Shown: positions 8,449-17,501, counted from the stretch's first letter. The stretch is DNA of 64,000 nt from Kribbella rubisoli (GCF_004217145.1 NZ_SHKR01000015.1:372001-436000); one strand, 5' to 3'. Made by a program: numbers and translations. Notes: a model not told the origin generated them from the sequence alone.

Positions 8449-9561
8449 ATGCCCATTCATTCTGCCCGGTTGCTGGCGCCTGCCGTCGCGGCCGTTGCCG
8501 TGGCGTCCCTGCTGGCGACCGCGCCCGCAAACGCCGCGGTGAACGGACGATCCGGCGGCGACCGCGTCGACGTCGTCGGTCACGTGTACGAGACGACGAA
8601 CGCGGCGGCCGGCAACGCCGTGCAGGTCTTCGATCGACTGCGTGACGGCAGTTTGCGCGCCGGCGCCACCGTTCCGACCGGCGGTCACGGATCCGGTGCG
8701 TCGCTTGCTTCGCAGTACGGACTGGTGCGTGACGGCAACCTGTTGTTCGCGGTGAACGGCGGCGACGACACGGTGTCGACACTCGCCATCACCGACCGAG
8801 GTCTTGTACGTCGGGATGTTGCTCCCAGTGGCGGCGACCTGCCGGTCAGCGTCACCGTCCGCCACGGGATCGTGTACGTCCTGAACCAGAACAGCGAAAC
8901 CATCAGCGGTCTGCGGGTCAGCCACGACGGACACCTGCAGCCGTTGCCGCACTCGACGAAGGCCCTCAGCAAGTCCGGCGCGACTCCGACAGCAGCCGCC
9001 CAGGTCTCGTTCACGCCTGACGGCCGGAGTCTGGTCGTCACCCACAAGGGCGATCAGACGATCGATACGTTCGCCGTACGCAACGGGTACGCCGGTACGG
9101 CGACACCGCATCACTCCGCCGGCGTCACTCCGTACGGATTCGACTTCGATCGTCGTGGTGATGCGATCGTGTCCGAGGCCGGCCCGTCAGCGGTCTCGTC
9201 CTACTCCGTGCACGGCAATCGCGTGCGGACGATCAGCGCTTCGGTGAGTGACCAGCAGGCCGCGGCGTGCTGGCTCGTCGTCACACGCGATTACGCCTTC
9301 ACGGTCAACGCGGCGAGCGCGTCGATCTCGTCGTACCGGATCAGCGCCGATGGACGTCTGAGGCTGATCGCGTCTGTCGCGGCTCCGACGAGTGCCGGGG
9401 GATCCGACGCCGCGCTCAGCCCGGACGGCAAGTTCCTGTACGTGCGTCTGTCCAACGGCTCGGTTGCGTCGTACGCGGTTCATCACGACGGCACGCTCAC
9501 GAAGCAGCAGGACGTCGCCGGTGCGGCCACCGCAGGCACTAGCGGCCTTGCCGCGAACTAA
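8449..9561 (+). CDS. Secreted lactonase-like beta-propeller protein
   Basis: 370 residues. A Sec signal peptide (hydrophobic LLAPAVAAVAVASLLATAP, probable cleavage after ANA at about 30) precedes a run of seven-bladed-propeller style repeats such as SVTVRHGIVYVLNQNSETI and SFTPDGRSLVVTHKGDQTI, as in the 6-phosphogluconolactonase-like (YVTN/Pgl) fold. ATG 8449 has GAGAGGAA upstream; a GTG 27 bases earlier lacks this. Export makes cytoplasmic phosphogluconolactonase activity unlikely. Specific substrate unknown. The protein ends just before the next gene, which has its own leader. Confidence 0.8.
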   Translation: MPIHSARLLAPAVAAVAVASLLATAPANAAVNGRSGGDRVDVVGHVYETTNAAAGNAVQVFDRLRDGSLRAGATVPTGGHGSGASLASQYGLVRDGNLLFAVNGGDDTVSTLAITDRGLVRRDVAPSGGDLPVSVTVRHGIVYVLNQNSETISGLRVSHDGHLQPLPHSTKALSKSGATPTAAAQVSFTPDGRSLVVTHKGDQTIDTFAVRNGYAGTATPHHSAGVTPYGFDFDRRGDAIVSEAGPSAVSSYSVHGNRVRTISASVSDQQAAACWLVVTRDYAFTVNAASASISSYRISADGRLRLIASVAAPTSAGGSDAALSPDGKFLYVRLSNGSVASYAVHHDGTLTKQQDVAGAATAGTSGLAAN

Positions 9562-9589
9562 GTGGCCGACCTCCACAAGCATTGTGCAT

Positions 9590-9609
9590 TGATGCGCGGA
9601 TCTGCATCA
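9590..9609. promoter_or_regulatory. Inverted repeat upstream of DUF4091 gene
   Basis: TGATGC (9590-9595) and GCATCA (9604-9609) form a perfect six-base inverted repeat with an 8-base spacer, 36 bases before the DUF4091 start, in a locally AT-richer leader. A possible operator for a sugar-responsive regulator. No regulator gene is adjacent. Confidence 0.35.
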
Positions 9610-9644
9610 TAGAGTCCACAATTGCGCATAGGAGGATGGTAGGC

Positions 9645-11297
9645 GTGGCTGGAACGTGGGAGTTTGTGGTCTGCGATGCGCTCGTGAAAGTGCACCCGGT
9701 GAGGGACCCGCGTCCCGTGTCGGCCGAGACGCGGTTGCAGGCGTTCCTCGGCGAGCAGGCGTCGTTCCAGCTGGCTTACCGTCCTCCGCTCGTGCCCACG
9801 TTCCGCGACCCGAGCCCGCTCCAGGTCCGGGTCGAAGGTACGGCGGCAGACCTGGTCGCGGTGTCGTGCGTCGACCTCGTGCCGTGCTCGTTCGTCGCTC
9901 TGCCGGGGCATGACGACGGCTACGAGTTCGACGAGCCCGGCCTGTATCCGGATCTGCTGCGGCCGATCCCGAACGGCGAGGTCCCGGTCCGATTCGGTGC
10001 CTGGGGAGCGTTGTGGTTCGACGTCACCACGACCGATCCGGCCCGGGCCGGCGTACACGAACTGATGATTGTGATCACCTCGTCCGACGGCACCGAGCTG
10101 CATCGGGCATCGGTCACCGTCGAGCTCACCGCGATCGAGTTGCCGCCGCTCGACATCGTGTCGAGCCATTGGATGCACCTCGACTCGCTCGCGGATCACT
10201 ACGGCCTCGAGGTGTTCAGCGAAGAGCATTGGAATGTCGTGGAGCGGTTCATGGCGTCCGCGGCGGAGATGGGCGCGACCTCGCTGCTCGCGCCGGTGTG
10301 GACGCCGCCGCTCGACACCGCGGTCGGCTCGTACCGGACCGTCGTACAGCTCATCGACATCACGGAGACCGCCGACGGCTACGAGTTCGGCTTCGAGCGG
10401 GTGCGGCGGTGGCTCGAGCTCTGTCGGCGTACCGGGATCACCGGCGTCGAGGTCGCGCATCTCTTCACCCAATGGGGAGCGAACGCGACGCCGGGCATCA
10501 TCGTGAACCACGAGCGCGCCTTCGGCTGGGACGTTCCCGCGACCGACGGCCGGTACCGGAAGCTGATGGAGGCGCTGCTGCCGGCGCTGCAGGCCGTGCT
10601 CGACGAGGAGTGGGACCGCGACCACGTCGTCTTCCACATCTCCGACGAGCCGTCGGGGGAGGACGGGCTGGCGACGTACCTCGCCGCGAAAGCCGTGGTC
10701 GCCGATCTGCTGAAGGGCTGGACCGTCGTCGACGCGCTGAGCGAGCACTCGTTCTACACCTCCGGTGCCGTCGCAGTGCCCGTCGTCGCGACCAACCACG
10801 TCGAGCCGTTCCTCGCCGAGCGGCCGGAGCGCCTCTGGGTCTACTACTGCGTCTCACAGGATCGCGACGTCGCCAACCGGTTCATCGGAATGCCTTCGGC
10901 GCGCAACCGTGCCCTCGGGCACCAGTTGTTCGCGTCCGGGGTCGACGGCTTCCTGCACTGGGGATTCAACTTCTGGTACACCTGGCACTCGATCCGACGG
11001 GTGAACCCGTTCGAGGACACGTCGGCCGGCGGAGCGTTCCCATCCGGTGATGCCTTCGCGGTGTACCCGGGCACAGGCGGTACGCCGTGGCCGTCGATCC
11101 GCCACCGTGTCTTCGCCCAGGCGATGTGGGACCACCGCGCGCTGCAGGCGATCCGCGCGGCCCAGGGCGGTACGGCGGCGCTGGACGTCATCGACCCCGA
11201 CCGCACCCTGCGGTTCGACCGCCCAGTGCTCGACCCGCAGCACTACTACGAGTCCCGCCGGCGCATGACCGCCGCACTGTCGAAAGCCTCAAGTTAA
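9645..11297 (+). CDS. DUF4091 domain protein (glycoside-hydrolase-like)
   Basis: About 550 residues with no signal peptide. An N-terminal beta-rich part (about 1-165) is followed by a TIM-barrel-like region (LFTQWGANATPGI, HISDEPSGED) and the characteristic DUF4091 C-terminal stretch (GFLHWGFNFWYTW, GDAFAVYPG, PWPSIRHRVFAQAMWDHRALQAI in outline). DUF4091 proteins are predicted polysaccharide-active enzymes. Here the acidic pair in HISDEPSGED is a plausible catalytic site, which is inference. GGAGG at 9631-9635 fits GTG 9645 (nine bases) better than ATG 9636, which touches it. It may form a carbohydrate-related group with the oxidoreductase at 12942. Confidence 0.8.
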   Translation: MAGTWEFVVCDALVKVHPVRDPRPVSAETRLQAFLGEQASFQLAYRPPLVPTFRDPSPLQVRVEGTAADLVAVSCVDLVPCSFVALPGHDDGYEFDEPGLYPDLLRPIPNGEVPVRFGAWGALWFDVTTTDPARAGVHELMIVITSSDGTELHRASVTVELTAIELPPLDIVSSHWMHLDSLADHYGLEVFSEEHWNVVERFMASAAEMGATSLLAPVWTPPLDTAVGSYRTVVQLIDITETADGYEFGFERVRRWLELCRRTGITGVEVAHLFTQWGANATPGIIVNHERAFGWDVPATDGRYRKLMEALLPALQAVLDEEWDRDHVVFHISDEPSGEDGLATYLAAKAVVADLLKGWTVVDALSEHSFYTSGAVAVPVVATNHVEPFLAERPERLWVYYCVSQDRDVANRFIGMPSARNRALGHQLFASGVDGFLHWGFNFWYTWHSIRRVNPFEDTSAGGAFPSGDAFAVYPGTGGTPWPSIRHRVFAQAMWDHRALQAIRAAQGGTAALDVIDPDRTLRFDRPVLDPQHYYESRRRMTAALSKASS

Positions 11298-11369
11298 CCA
11301 ACTGTGACGAGTTGGTGCCTTACTGTGACAGTAGGGCATCAATTCAACGGGGGTCACAAGGAGGCAGTC

Positions 11370-12128
11370 GTGGAATCACCCAGTCCTGCGGCTCGGATCG
11401 GTGCGGAATTTCTCGGGACATTCTGGCTGGTGTTCGGCGGCTGCGGTGCCGCCGTGCTGGCCGGTGTCGTGCTCACCCCGGACAAGGTTCCCGTCGGTAT
11501 CGGCTATCTCGGTGTGGCGCTGGCCTTCGGCCTGACCGTGCTGACCATGGCGTACGCCGTCGGCCATGTCTCCGGCGGTCATTTCAACCCGGCCGTCACG
11601 ATCGGTCTCGCGGTCGCCCAGCGGATCGAGTGGAAATGGGTTCCGGCGTACATCGTCACCCAGATCGTCGCCGCCAGCGCGGCCGGCGCCATTCTGCTGG
11701 CAGTTGCCAGCGGCAAGGATGGTTTCAGTGCCAGCGAGAGCGGATTCGCGAGCAATGGTTACGGTGACCGTTCGCCGGGCGGTTACTCGCTGCTGGCCTG
11801 CGCGATTGTCGAGATCGTGCTGACGGCTTTCTTCCTGTACGTGATCCTCGGCGCGACCGATGACCGGGCGCCGAAGGGATTCGCGCCGATCGCCATCGGC
11901 CTCGCACTCACACTGATCCACCTGGTCGGCATCCCGGTCACGAACACGTCGGTCAACCCGGCGCGCTCGCTCGGCGTCGCCTGGTTCGCCGGCGGTAGCG
12001 CACTCGGCCAGGTCTGGCTGTTCATCGTCGCCCCGATCGTCGGCGCGGCCTTCGCCGGCATCAGCTACGCCGGCATCACCGTGGCCCACGGACTGAAGAT
12101 CGACGAGGGCGTAGCGAACAACCCATAA
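11370..12128 (+). CDS. aqpZ: Aquaporin Z
   Basis: 252-residue MIP channel with six membrane spans and both NPA boxes: NPAV at 73-76 and NPAR at 196-199. The stretch LIHLVGIPVTNTSVNPARS is nearly that of E. coli AqpZ, including the His and Arg of the water-selective filter, so a water channel is more likely than a glycerol facilitator. GTG 11370 is preceded by AAGGAGG with five bases between. The longer open frame to 11304 lacks homology. An extended loop (KDGFSASESGFASNGYGDRS) between helices 3 and 4 is glycine/serine-rich. Confidence 0.93.
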   Translation: MESPSPAARIGAEFLGTFWLVFGGCGAAVLAGVVLTPDKVPVGIGYLGVALAFGLTVLTMAYAVGHVSGGHFNPAVTIGLAVAQRIEWKWVPAYIVTQIVAASAAGAILLAVASGKDGFSASESGFASNGYGDRSPGGYSLLACAIVEIVLTAFFLYVILGATDDRAPKGFAPIAIGLALTLIHLVGIPVTNTSVNPARSLGVAWFAGGSALGQVWLFIVAPIVGAAFAGISYAGITVAHGLKIDEGVANNP

Positions 12129-12139
12129 CGCATCGACCA

Positions 12140-12173
12140 CCTGCTCCGCGTCTCGCTGGAGGCGCGGGGCAGG
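12140..12173. terminator. Bidirectional terminator hairpin
   Basis: CCTGCTCCGCG (12140-12150) pairs with CGCGGGGCAGG (12163-12173) through 11 pairs including one G-U, with a 12-base loop, between the convergent aqpZ and OmpA-like genes. There is no long T run, as is usual in actinobacteria. Confidence 0.6.
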
Positions 12174-12180
12174 TTCTGGT

Positions 12181-12750
12181 TCAGGTCACGTCCGGGCAGA
12201 GGCCTGGGCGACCGACGGTTACTTCGACCCGGCGGTTGAGGGCTCGGCCGTCCGCGGTGAGGTTCGAGCGCATCGGCCTGGTCGGGCCGAGGGTCTGGAC
12301 GGTGATGACGAACTGCCCGCGTGGCCGGGATGCGGCTGGTATGCGTGCGACCTGGCGCTTCATCTCGTCGGCGAGCGCCTTGGTGACGGCCTCTGCGCGC
12401 CGCTGCCCGAGAGCGCCGAAGCGGGCCGGCTCGCCGAGCTCGTCCTCGTGCCCGACGATCGTGACGTCGAGGCAGTCGAGATTCCCCATCGGTCCGTCGC
12501 GGAGCAGATCCTTGGCGAGCTGGACGATCGTACGCCGGTGCGCGGCGGTCAGGCTCGCGCCGCCGAAGGCGAACCGGGTCAGCAGCCGGGCGCCGGCCGG
12601 CGGCGGGACCGGATCGAAGAAGTCGGCCTCGTCCTCGAACTCGCGGGCGGCACCCCAGGACCGGCCGTGCACCACCCGGATCCGCAGCAGCGGCGGCGGC
12701 GTCTCGTACTCGAACTCGTACTCGTACTCGAGGTCGTGGTATCTCGCCAT
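12181..12750 (-). CDS. OmpA-family C-terminal-like domain protein
   Basis: 189 residues. The first 50 are unusual: an acidic/aromatic repeat of Glu-Tyr/Phe pairs at residues 7-15 (EYEYEFEYE), then PPPLLRIRVVHGRSW. The rest is an OmpA-like peptidoglycan-binding module (LTRFAFGGASLTAAHRRTI, VTIVGHEDELGE, LGQRRAEAVTKAL, NRRVEVTV). No signal peptide is visible with ATG 12750 (GGAGAGGGG upstream), so it may be cytoplasmic or part of a protein-secretion or phage-tail-like machine. That is speculation. The longer open frame to 12897 runs through the promoter of the divergent gene. Confidence 0.75.
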   Translation of the reverse strand: MARYHDLEYEYEFEYETPPPLLRIRVVHGRSWGAAREFEDEADFFDPVPPPAGARLLTRFAFGGASLTAAHRRTIVQLAKDLLRDGPMGNLDCLDVTIVGHEDELGEPARFGALGQRRAEAVTKALADEMKRQVARIPAASRPRGQFVITVQTLGPTRPMRSNLTADGRALNRRVEVTVGRPGLCPDVT

Positions 12751-12872
12751 CGCCGGACCCCTCTCCGCCGTTCCACCTGGCCCCACCGTAGGGCGGCCGC
12801 CGGGACCGGGGGAGCCGCCTACCGGGGCGACACTCGACCGGGGTAGCAAGAACATGCGGCTCGCCCAGGGGT

Positions 12873-12888
12873 TGGCAAGCGCTTGCCA
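12873..12888. promoter_or_regulatory. LacI-type operator palindrome
   Basis: Perfect 16-base palindrome TGGCAAGCGCTTGCCA with the AAGCGCTT core typical of LacI/GalR-family sugar operators. It lies 53 bases before the Gfo/Idh/MocA gene and in the spacer shared with the divergent OmpA-like gene. No LacI-family gene is in the window, so the regulator would act from elsewhere. Confidence 0.65.
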
Positions 12889-12941
12889 GATTGGCATAGG
12901 GTGAGTGGAGTTCAGGTGCTGCCGAGTATCGAGGAGTACGG

Positions 12942-13994
12942 GTGACTTCCACGCAAGCTGTCAGGTTCGCCGCCGTTGGGCTCGACCACGCGCACATCTT
13001 CGGGCAGATCGCGGGCCTGATCGCGGCCGGCGCGGAGTTCGCCGGGATGGCGACCGACGATCAGGACGCGGCGATCGCGGCCCGGGTCCGCGAGCGCTAC
13101 CCGGACGTCCCGGTGGCCGAGAGCCCGGACGAGCTCCTCGGCCGGGACGGGATCGACCTGATCGTGACCGCCGCCGTACCGGATCGCCGGGGACAGATCG
13201 CCGTCACGGCGTTGCTGGCCGGGAAGGACGTCGTGACCGACAAGCCCGGCTGCGTGAGTCTCGAGCAGCTGGAGGAGATCGAGAAGGCGGTCGACCAGAG
13301 CGGGCGGTTCTGGTCGGTGACGTTCTCGGAGCGGTTCGAGGTGCCCAGCGCGATCAAGGCCGGTGAGCTGGTCCGCGAGGGCAAGATCGGGACCGTCGTC
13401 CAGACCATCGGCATCGGGCCGCACCGCATCGGCGACCGCGGCCACCTCGGCGGCGGCGCCGGCCGCCCGGACTGGTTCTACGACAAGAGCCGGTACGGCG
13501 GAATCCTGACCGATATCGCCTCGCACCAGATCGACCAGTTCCTCTGGTTCACCGGCGCGCGGACGGCCGAGGTCGTCGCGAGCACGGTCGGGAACTTCGC
13601 CAACCCCGACGAGCCCGGCCTCCAGGACTTCGGCGAGATCCTGCTTCGCAGCGAGAACGCCCAGGGCTACATCCGGGTCGACTGGTACACGCCAGCCGGC
13701 CTGCCGACCTGGGGCGACGGCCGGTTGATGATCCTCGGCACCGACGGCTACATCGAGCTCCGCAAGTACATCGACATCGCCGGCCGCGACGGCGGCGACC
13801 ACCTCTTCCTGGTCAACCAGGAGGGCACGCAGTACGTCGACTGCTCGAAGGTCCAGACGACGTACTACGCCGACCTGATCCGCGACGTCCAGGAACGCAC
13901 GACCTCGGCCGCTCCGCAGGAGCACACCTTCGAGACGATGCGCCTCGCGTTGAAGGCCCAGCAGCAGGCAACCCTCCGAGGCGCGGCGAAGTAG
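12942..13994 (+). CDS. Gfo/Idh/MocA family NAD(P)-dependent oxidoreductase
   Basis: 350-residue sugar-type dehydrogenase. An N-terminal Rossmann fold (RFAAVGLDHAHIFGQIAGLI; the usual GxGxxG is replaced by GLDHAH) is followed by the family signature DKPGCVSLEQLEEIEKAV at about 97-114 in place of the usual EKP, and the C-terminal alpha/beta domain. The block DRGHLGGGAGRPDWFYDK and GGILTDIASHQIDQFLW holds the conserved His. GTG 12942 has GAGGAG upstream. The LacI-type operator suggests a carbohydrate inducer. Such proteins oxidise or epimerise sugars or inositols; the substrate is not predictable. Confidence 0.9.
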   Translation: MTSTQAVRFAAVGLDHAHIFGQIAGLIAAGAEFAGMATDDQDAAIAARVRERYPDVPVAESPDELLGRDGIDLIVTAAVPDRRGQIAVTALLAGKDVVTDKPGCVSLEQLEEIEKAVDQSGRFWSVTFSERFEVPSAIKAGELVREGKIGTVVQTIGIGPHRIGDRGHLGGGAGRPDWFYDKSRYGGILTDIASHQIDQFLWFTGARTAEVVASTVGNFANPDEPGLQDFGEILLRSENAQGYIRVDWYTPAGLPTWGDGRLMILGTDGYIELRKYIDIAGRDGGDHLFLVNQEGTQYVDCSKVQTTYYADLIRDVQERTTSAAPQEHTFETMRLALKAQQQATLRGAAK

Positions 13995-13998
13995 CCGT

Positions 13999-15036
13999 TC
14001 AGGTCTGCTTTGCCGGCGTCAGCGCGCCTTGGGCTCGCAGGCTCAGGTAGCAGAGGCCGGCGAGCGGGACCGGGGCCCAGAACTGGAGCAGGCGCCAGGA
14101 GAGGACGGCGAGGAGGGCGGCCTGGCCGTCGACGCCGAAGCCGATGAGCGACGAGACCGCGATGCCCTCGACGACGCCGATGCCGCCGGGGGTGAGCGGT
14201 ACGACGGCGGCCAGGTTCGCGGCGCAGTACGCGATCAGGACGGCGATCGGGTGGACTCGCTCACCGAAGGCGGCCAGGAAGGTCCACAGGACGGCGGCGT
14301 CGAGGAGCCAGTTCAGCGTTGCCCAGATCAGGAACGCCTTGCGTACTTCGGGGTCCGCGACGACATCGCGCAGCCGGCGGGCAACGGTTGAGATCCACGG
14401 CCTGACCCGCTGGGGGAGTCGTCCCAGAATCGCTCGCAGCAGTCGGGCGGCGAGGTGTTCGAGGCTGGAGCTCCCGCGGTCGCCGAGGAAGGTGCACACG
14501 ATGACGCCCAGCCCGATCAGAAACCCGACCAGGTACGCCGTGGACGCCTCGCGCAGGAACACCGCCGGGATCGACGTCAGCCACGCGAGCAGCGCCAGGG
14601 CCAGCGGCGAACCGATCGCCTCCGCCGTAACGGTCGCCGTCACGTTCGCGGGTTGCGCACCGCCCATGACGAGCAGCCGGAAACGCAGCGCGGTCGCGGT
14701 TGCGGCGCCGCCGGGTACGACGTGGCTCACGCCGTACCCGGTGAGGTCGGAGCGGAGGATCCAGGAGAACGGCAGGTGGTCCTTGCCGAGCAGGGCGCGG
14801 CTGAAGAGCGAGTAGCACACCAGGCTGCCCGCTTCGAGCGCGACGGCGAGGATGAGCCAGGCAGGGTTGAGCTCCGAGACGCGGTGCAGCGACTCCCGCG
14901 CGAGGGCGAGCTTCGGGAGTACGACGTACTCGACGACGGCGAACAGGATGACCAACGAGACGGCGGACCACAACCGGCGGTACCAGGCCGGCCGGGTGCG
15001 GGTCGCAGTCCGGGTCGCTTTGTCCTTCGACGGCAC
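13999..15036 (-). CDS. UPF0104/LPG-synthase transmembrane (flippase-like) protein
   Basis: 345-residue integral membrane protein with about eight helices, homologous to the N-terminal flippase domain of lysylphosphatidylglycerol synthase (UPF0104/YbhN type). Diagnostic stretches are SHVVPGGAATATALRFRL and AAVVPLTPGGIGVVEGIAVSSL. There is no aminoacyl-transferase domain, so it should move or sense a lipid rather than make aminoacylated lipids. Starts GTG 15036; basic cytoplasmic N-terminus. It is 21 bases downstream of ppk2 and probably co-transcribed. A second, diverged family member is at 59210. Confidence 0.88.
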   Translation of the reverse strand: MPSKDKATRTATRTRPAWYRRLWSAVSLVILFAVVEYVVLPKLALARESLHRVSELNPAWLILAVALEAGSLVCYSLFSRALLGKDHLPFSWILRSDLTGYGVSHVVPGGAATATALRFRLLVMGGAQPANVTATVTAEAIGSPLALALLAWLTSIPAVFLREASTAYLVGFLIGLGVIVCTFLGDRGSSSLEHLAARLLRAILGRLPQRVRPWISTVARRLRDVVADPEVRKAFLIWATLNWLLDAAVLWTFLAAFGERVHPIAVLIAYCAANLAAVVPLTPGGIGVVEGIAVSSLIGFGVDGQAALLAVLSWRLLQFWAPVPLAGLCYLSLRAQGALTPAKQT

Positions 15037-15057
15037 GACCCCAGTGTGCCGGTGGCC

Positions 15058-15861
15058 TCAGCGACGCAGTTCGGCGGCGTGGTCCGGGACCTGGGCCTGC
15101 ATGTCGCGGGGCGGGCGTTCGTACCCCTTGGACGGCGGCCGGGGCGGCAGGGCGAGCGGCGGCCGCTGGACCTCGTGGTACTGGATCGTCGAGAGCAGGT
15201 GGGCGATCATGTTGATCCGCGCCGAGCGCTTGTCCTCGCTCTCCACGACGTGCCAGGGCGCTTCGGGGATGTCGGTGTGGACGAACATCTCGTCCTTGGC
15301 GCGGGAGTAGTCCTCCCAGCGGGTGATCGACTCCAGGTCCATCGGCGACAGCTTCCAGCGCCGCATCGGGTCCTCGAGACGGCTGCGGAAACGGTTCTCC
15401 TGCTCGCTGTCGCTGACCGAGAACCAGTACTTGCGCAGGAGTACGCCGTCCTCGACCAGGAGCCGTTCGAAGATCGGGCATTGATGCAGGAACCGCGCGT
15501 ACTCCTGATTCGTGCAGAACCTCATCACCCGCTCGACGCCCGCTCGGTTGTACCAACTGCGGTCGAACAGCGCGATCTCGCCGGCCGCGGGCAGGTGTTC
15601 GACGTACCGCTGGAAGTACCACTCGGTCCGCTGCCGCTCGGTCGGAGCGGGGAGAGCGACGATCCGTGCGACGCGGGGATTGAGGTACTCCGCGACGCGC
15701 TTGATCGTGCTGCCCTTGCCGGCCGCGTCCCGCCCCTCGAAGACGATCACGACGCGGGCGCCCTCGACCCGGACCCACTCCTGCAGCTTGACCAACTCGG
15801 CCTGGAGCCGCAGCAACTCCCGCTCATAGATCTTCTTCGGCAACCGCCCGTCTTTCGTCAT
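15058..15861 (-). CDS. ppk2: Polyphosphate kinase 2
   Basis: 267 residues, PPK2 family, single domain. Walker A EGRDAAGKGSTIKR is at about 43-56, Walker B-like LFDRSWYNRAGVERV at about 98-112, and the lid region RRWKLSPMDLESITRWEDYSRAKDEMF follows (given here in outline). The length and motifs fit enzymes that transfer phosphate between polyphosphate and nucleoside diphosphates. Direction and nucleotide preference cannot be read safely. A polyphosphate glucokinase lies in the same window (55391), indicating active polyphosphate use. Confidence 0.92.
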   Translation of the reverse strand: MTKDGRLPKKIYERELLRLQAELVKLQEWVRVEGARVVIVFEGRDAAGKGSTIKRVAEYLNPRVARIVALPAPTERQRTEWYFQRYVEHLPAAGEIALFDRSWYNRAGVERVMRFCTNQEYARFLHQCPIFERLLVEDGVLLRKYWFSVSDSEQENRFRSRLEDPMRRWKLSPMDLESITRWEDYSRAKDEMFVHTDIPEAPWHVVESEDKRSARINMIAHLLSTIQYHEVQRPPLALPPRPPSKGYERPPRDMQAQVPDHAAELRR

Positions 15862-15882
15862 TCCTGAACGATCCCACTGCAG

Positions 15883-16791
15883 TCACAGCACGGTCGAGGT
15901 GAGGATCGTCCGGCCGCGCTCGGTGAAGGCGGCGGGTGCTTCGGCCAGCGGGCGGACGGTGGTGACGAGCGGGACCAGGCGGCCCTCCCGGAGGCGGATG
16001 GCGAGTTGCGCCAGTTGTCCGCGGTCGGGTTCGACGACGAAGAAGACGGCTCGGCCGCCGCGGGGGTGGATCGTCGGCGGATCGGGGACGGTGATGAGGG
16101 TTCCGCCGGCGCGGACCAGGGCGGTGGAGCGGTCGCGGATCTCGCCGCCGATGACGTCGAAGACCACGTCGACCTCGCCGGCGTCTTCGAGGCGCTCACT
16201 GCCGAGGTCGAGGAACTCGTGGACGCCCAGCTCGGCGGCCGCGGCGCGATCGGCGGCCCGGCCGGTGCCGATGATGTGGGCTCCTGTCTCACGAGCGAGC
16301 TGCGCGACGACAGATCCGACGGCGCCGGCGACTCCGTGGACGAGGATGGATTGGCCCGGCTGCAGGTGTGCGTGGTCGAACAGCCCTTGCGAAGCGGTCA
16401 GCCCGGAGATCGGCAGCGCGGCTGCTGCGACGTGGTCGACGTCTTCGGGCAGCGGGGCGAGGTTGCGCGCCTCGACGGCGACGTACTCGGCGAGGGTGCC
16501 GTTGCGGGTCCAGTCGGCCAGCCCGAAGACCCGCTGGCCGACCGTGAGCCCGGTCGTGCCGTAGCCGAGCTCGGCGACCACGCCGGACAGTTCGTGGCCG
16601 GGGACCGTCGGGGTGCGATCGCGTCCGGCGCGGTCGGTCCACGTCCCCGGCCAGTCCAGCTCGCCGCGGGTGAAACCGGCCGCGTGGACCTGCACGATGA
16701 CGTCGTTCTCGGCGGCGTGCGGGTACGGCAGCTCGGTCAGCGACAGTCCGCCGACGCCGGCCGCTCGGTCTGTGGCTGTGATGGCACGCAT
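15883..16791 (-). CDS. Zinc-independent MDR-family NADP-dependent oxidoreductase
   Basis: 302 residues of the medium-chain dehydrogenase/reductase family (quinone reductase-like). It has a GroES-like N-terminal domain (ELPYPHAAENDVIVQVHAAGF), PGHELSGVVAELG, and a nucleotide-binding motif HGVAGAVGSVVAQLA at about 150-164. The structural-zinc cysteine cluster is absent, as in NADPH:quinone reductases. ATG 16791 has GAGAGGAC upstream. Minus-strand neighbours ppk2 and the flippase-like gene follow within 21 bases. Divergent from the HD gene; the 91-base spacer contains a short TTGGACCAA palindrome. Confidence 0.88.
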   Translation of the reverse strand: MRAITATDRAAGVGGLSLTELPYPHAAENDVIVQVHAAGFTRGELDWPGTWTDRAGRDRTPTVPGHELSGVVAELGYGTTGLTVGQRVFGLADWTRNGTLAEYVAVEARNLAPLPEDVDHVAAAALPISGLTASQGLFDHAHLQPGQSILVHGVAGAVGSVVAQLARETGAHIIGTGRAADRAAAAELGVHEFLDLGSERLEDAGEVDVVFDVIGGEIRDRSTALVRAGGTLITVPDPPTIHPRGGRAVFFVVEPDRGQLAQLAIRLREGRLVPLVTTVRPLAEAPAAFTERGRTILTSTVL

Positions 16792-16882
16792 GACGGTCCT
16801 CTCGGCTGGGTGATCAGTGGCCCACGTTCATGATGTCGGATTGGACCAACGATGGGGGCCTTTTCCGCCATACCGTCGAATC

Positions 16883-17482
16883 ATGATGAGTACGAAGGAC
16901 CTCGCGATTCCGGCCACAGCTGCCTCGTCGGCGGCGTTGGAGGTGGCCACCAGCTACCTGTCCACCGCCTTGCTCAGCCACTCACGACGCGTCTACCTCT
17001 GGGCGGCCGCGTACGGCGAGCAGCACGGCATCCAGTACGACGCCGAGCTGTTGTTCGCGGCCGCGATGTTCCACGACATCACGCTGGCGCCGGAGTTCGA
17101 CAGCCACACCGTCTCGTTCGAGGTGGCCAGCGGGCATGTCGCCCGGGTCTTCGCGGCCGGGGCCGGCTGGCCGGTCGAGCGCCGCGAACGCCTCGGCGAG
17201 GTGATCGTCCGGCACATGGCGCCCGACGTGGACGTGACCGCCGATCCGGAAGGTCATCTGATCGGTCGGGCGGCCGCACTGGACATCGTCGGCAAAGGTA
17301 TCGACGACTTCAGTCCCGCGTTCCGCGCCGAAGTACTGCGGGACTTCCCGAGGCTCGGGCTTTCTTCCGAGTTCCTCGCGTGCTTCCAGGCGCAGGCCGA
17401 GCGGAAGGTCGACAGCTCGGCCGCGCGTGCGATCCGGACCGGCCTCGCCGACCGCATCGCCGCCAACCCGCTCGACGTCTGA
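16883..17482 (+). CDS. HD domain protein (metal-dependent phosphohydrolase-like)
   Basis: 199 residues. The HD signature is visible as LSHSRRVYLWAAAYG (first His) and LLFAAAMFHDITLAPEF (HD pair at about 67-68), with downstream VIVRHMAPDVDV. It resembles cyanamide hydratase-like/HD proteins from actinobacteria and fungi. Substrate unknown. ATG codons at 16883 and 16886 are both possible. There is no good ribosome site, so translation may be leaderless or weak. A luciferase-like pseudogene scrap follows 19 bases after the stop. Confidence 0.8.
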   Translation: MMSTKDLAIPATAASSAALEVATSYLSTALLSHSRRVYLWAAAYGEQHGIQYDAELLFAAAMFHDITLAPEFDSHTVSFEVASGHVARVFAAGAGWPVERRERLGEVIVRHMAPDVDVTADPEGHLIGRAAALDIVGKGIDDFSPAFRAEVLRDFPRLGLSSEFLACFQAQAERKVDSSAARAIRTGLADRIAANPLDV

Positions 17483-17501
17483 CAACCAAGCACTGGAAGA
17501 T

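Noticed and set aside
16841..16850. TTGGACCAA as a fourth GntR operator
   Set aside because: It lacks the ATTGGT-N-ACCAAT spacing of the three good sites and lies by unrelated genes.
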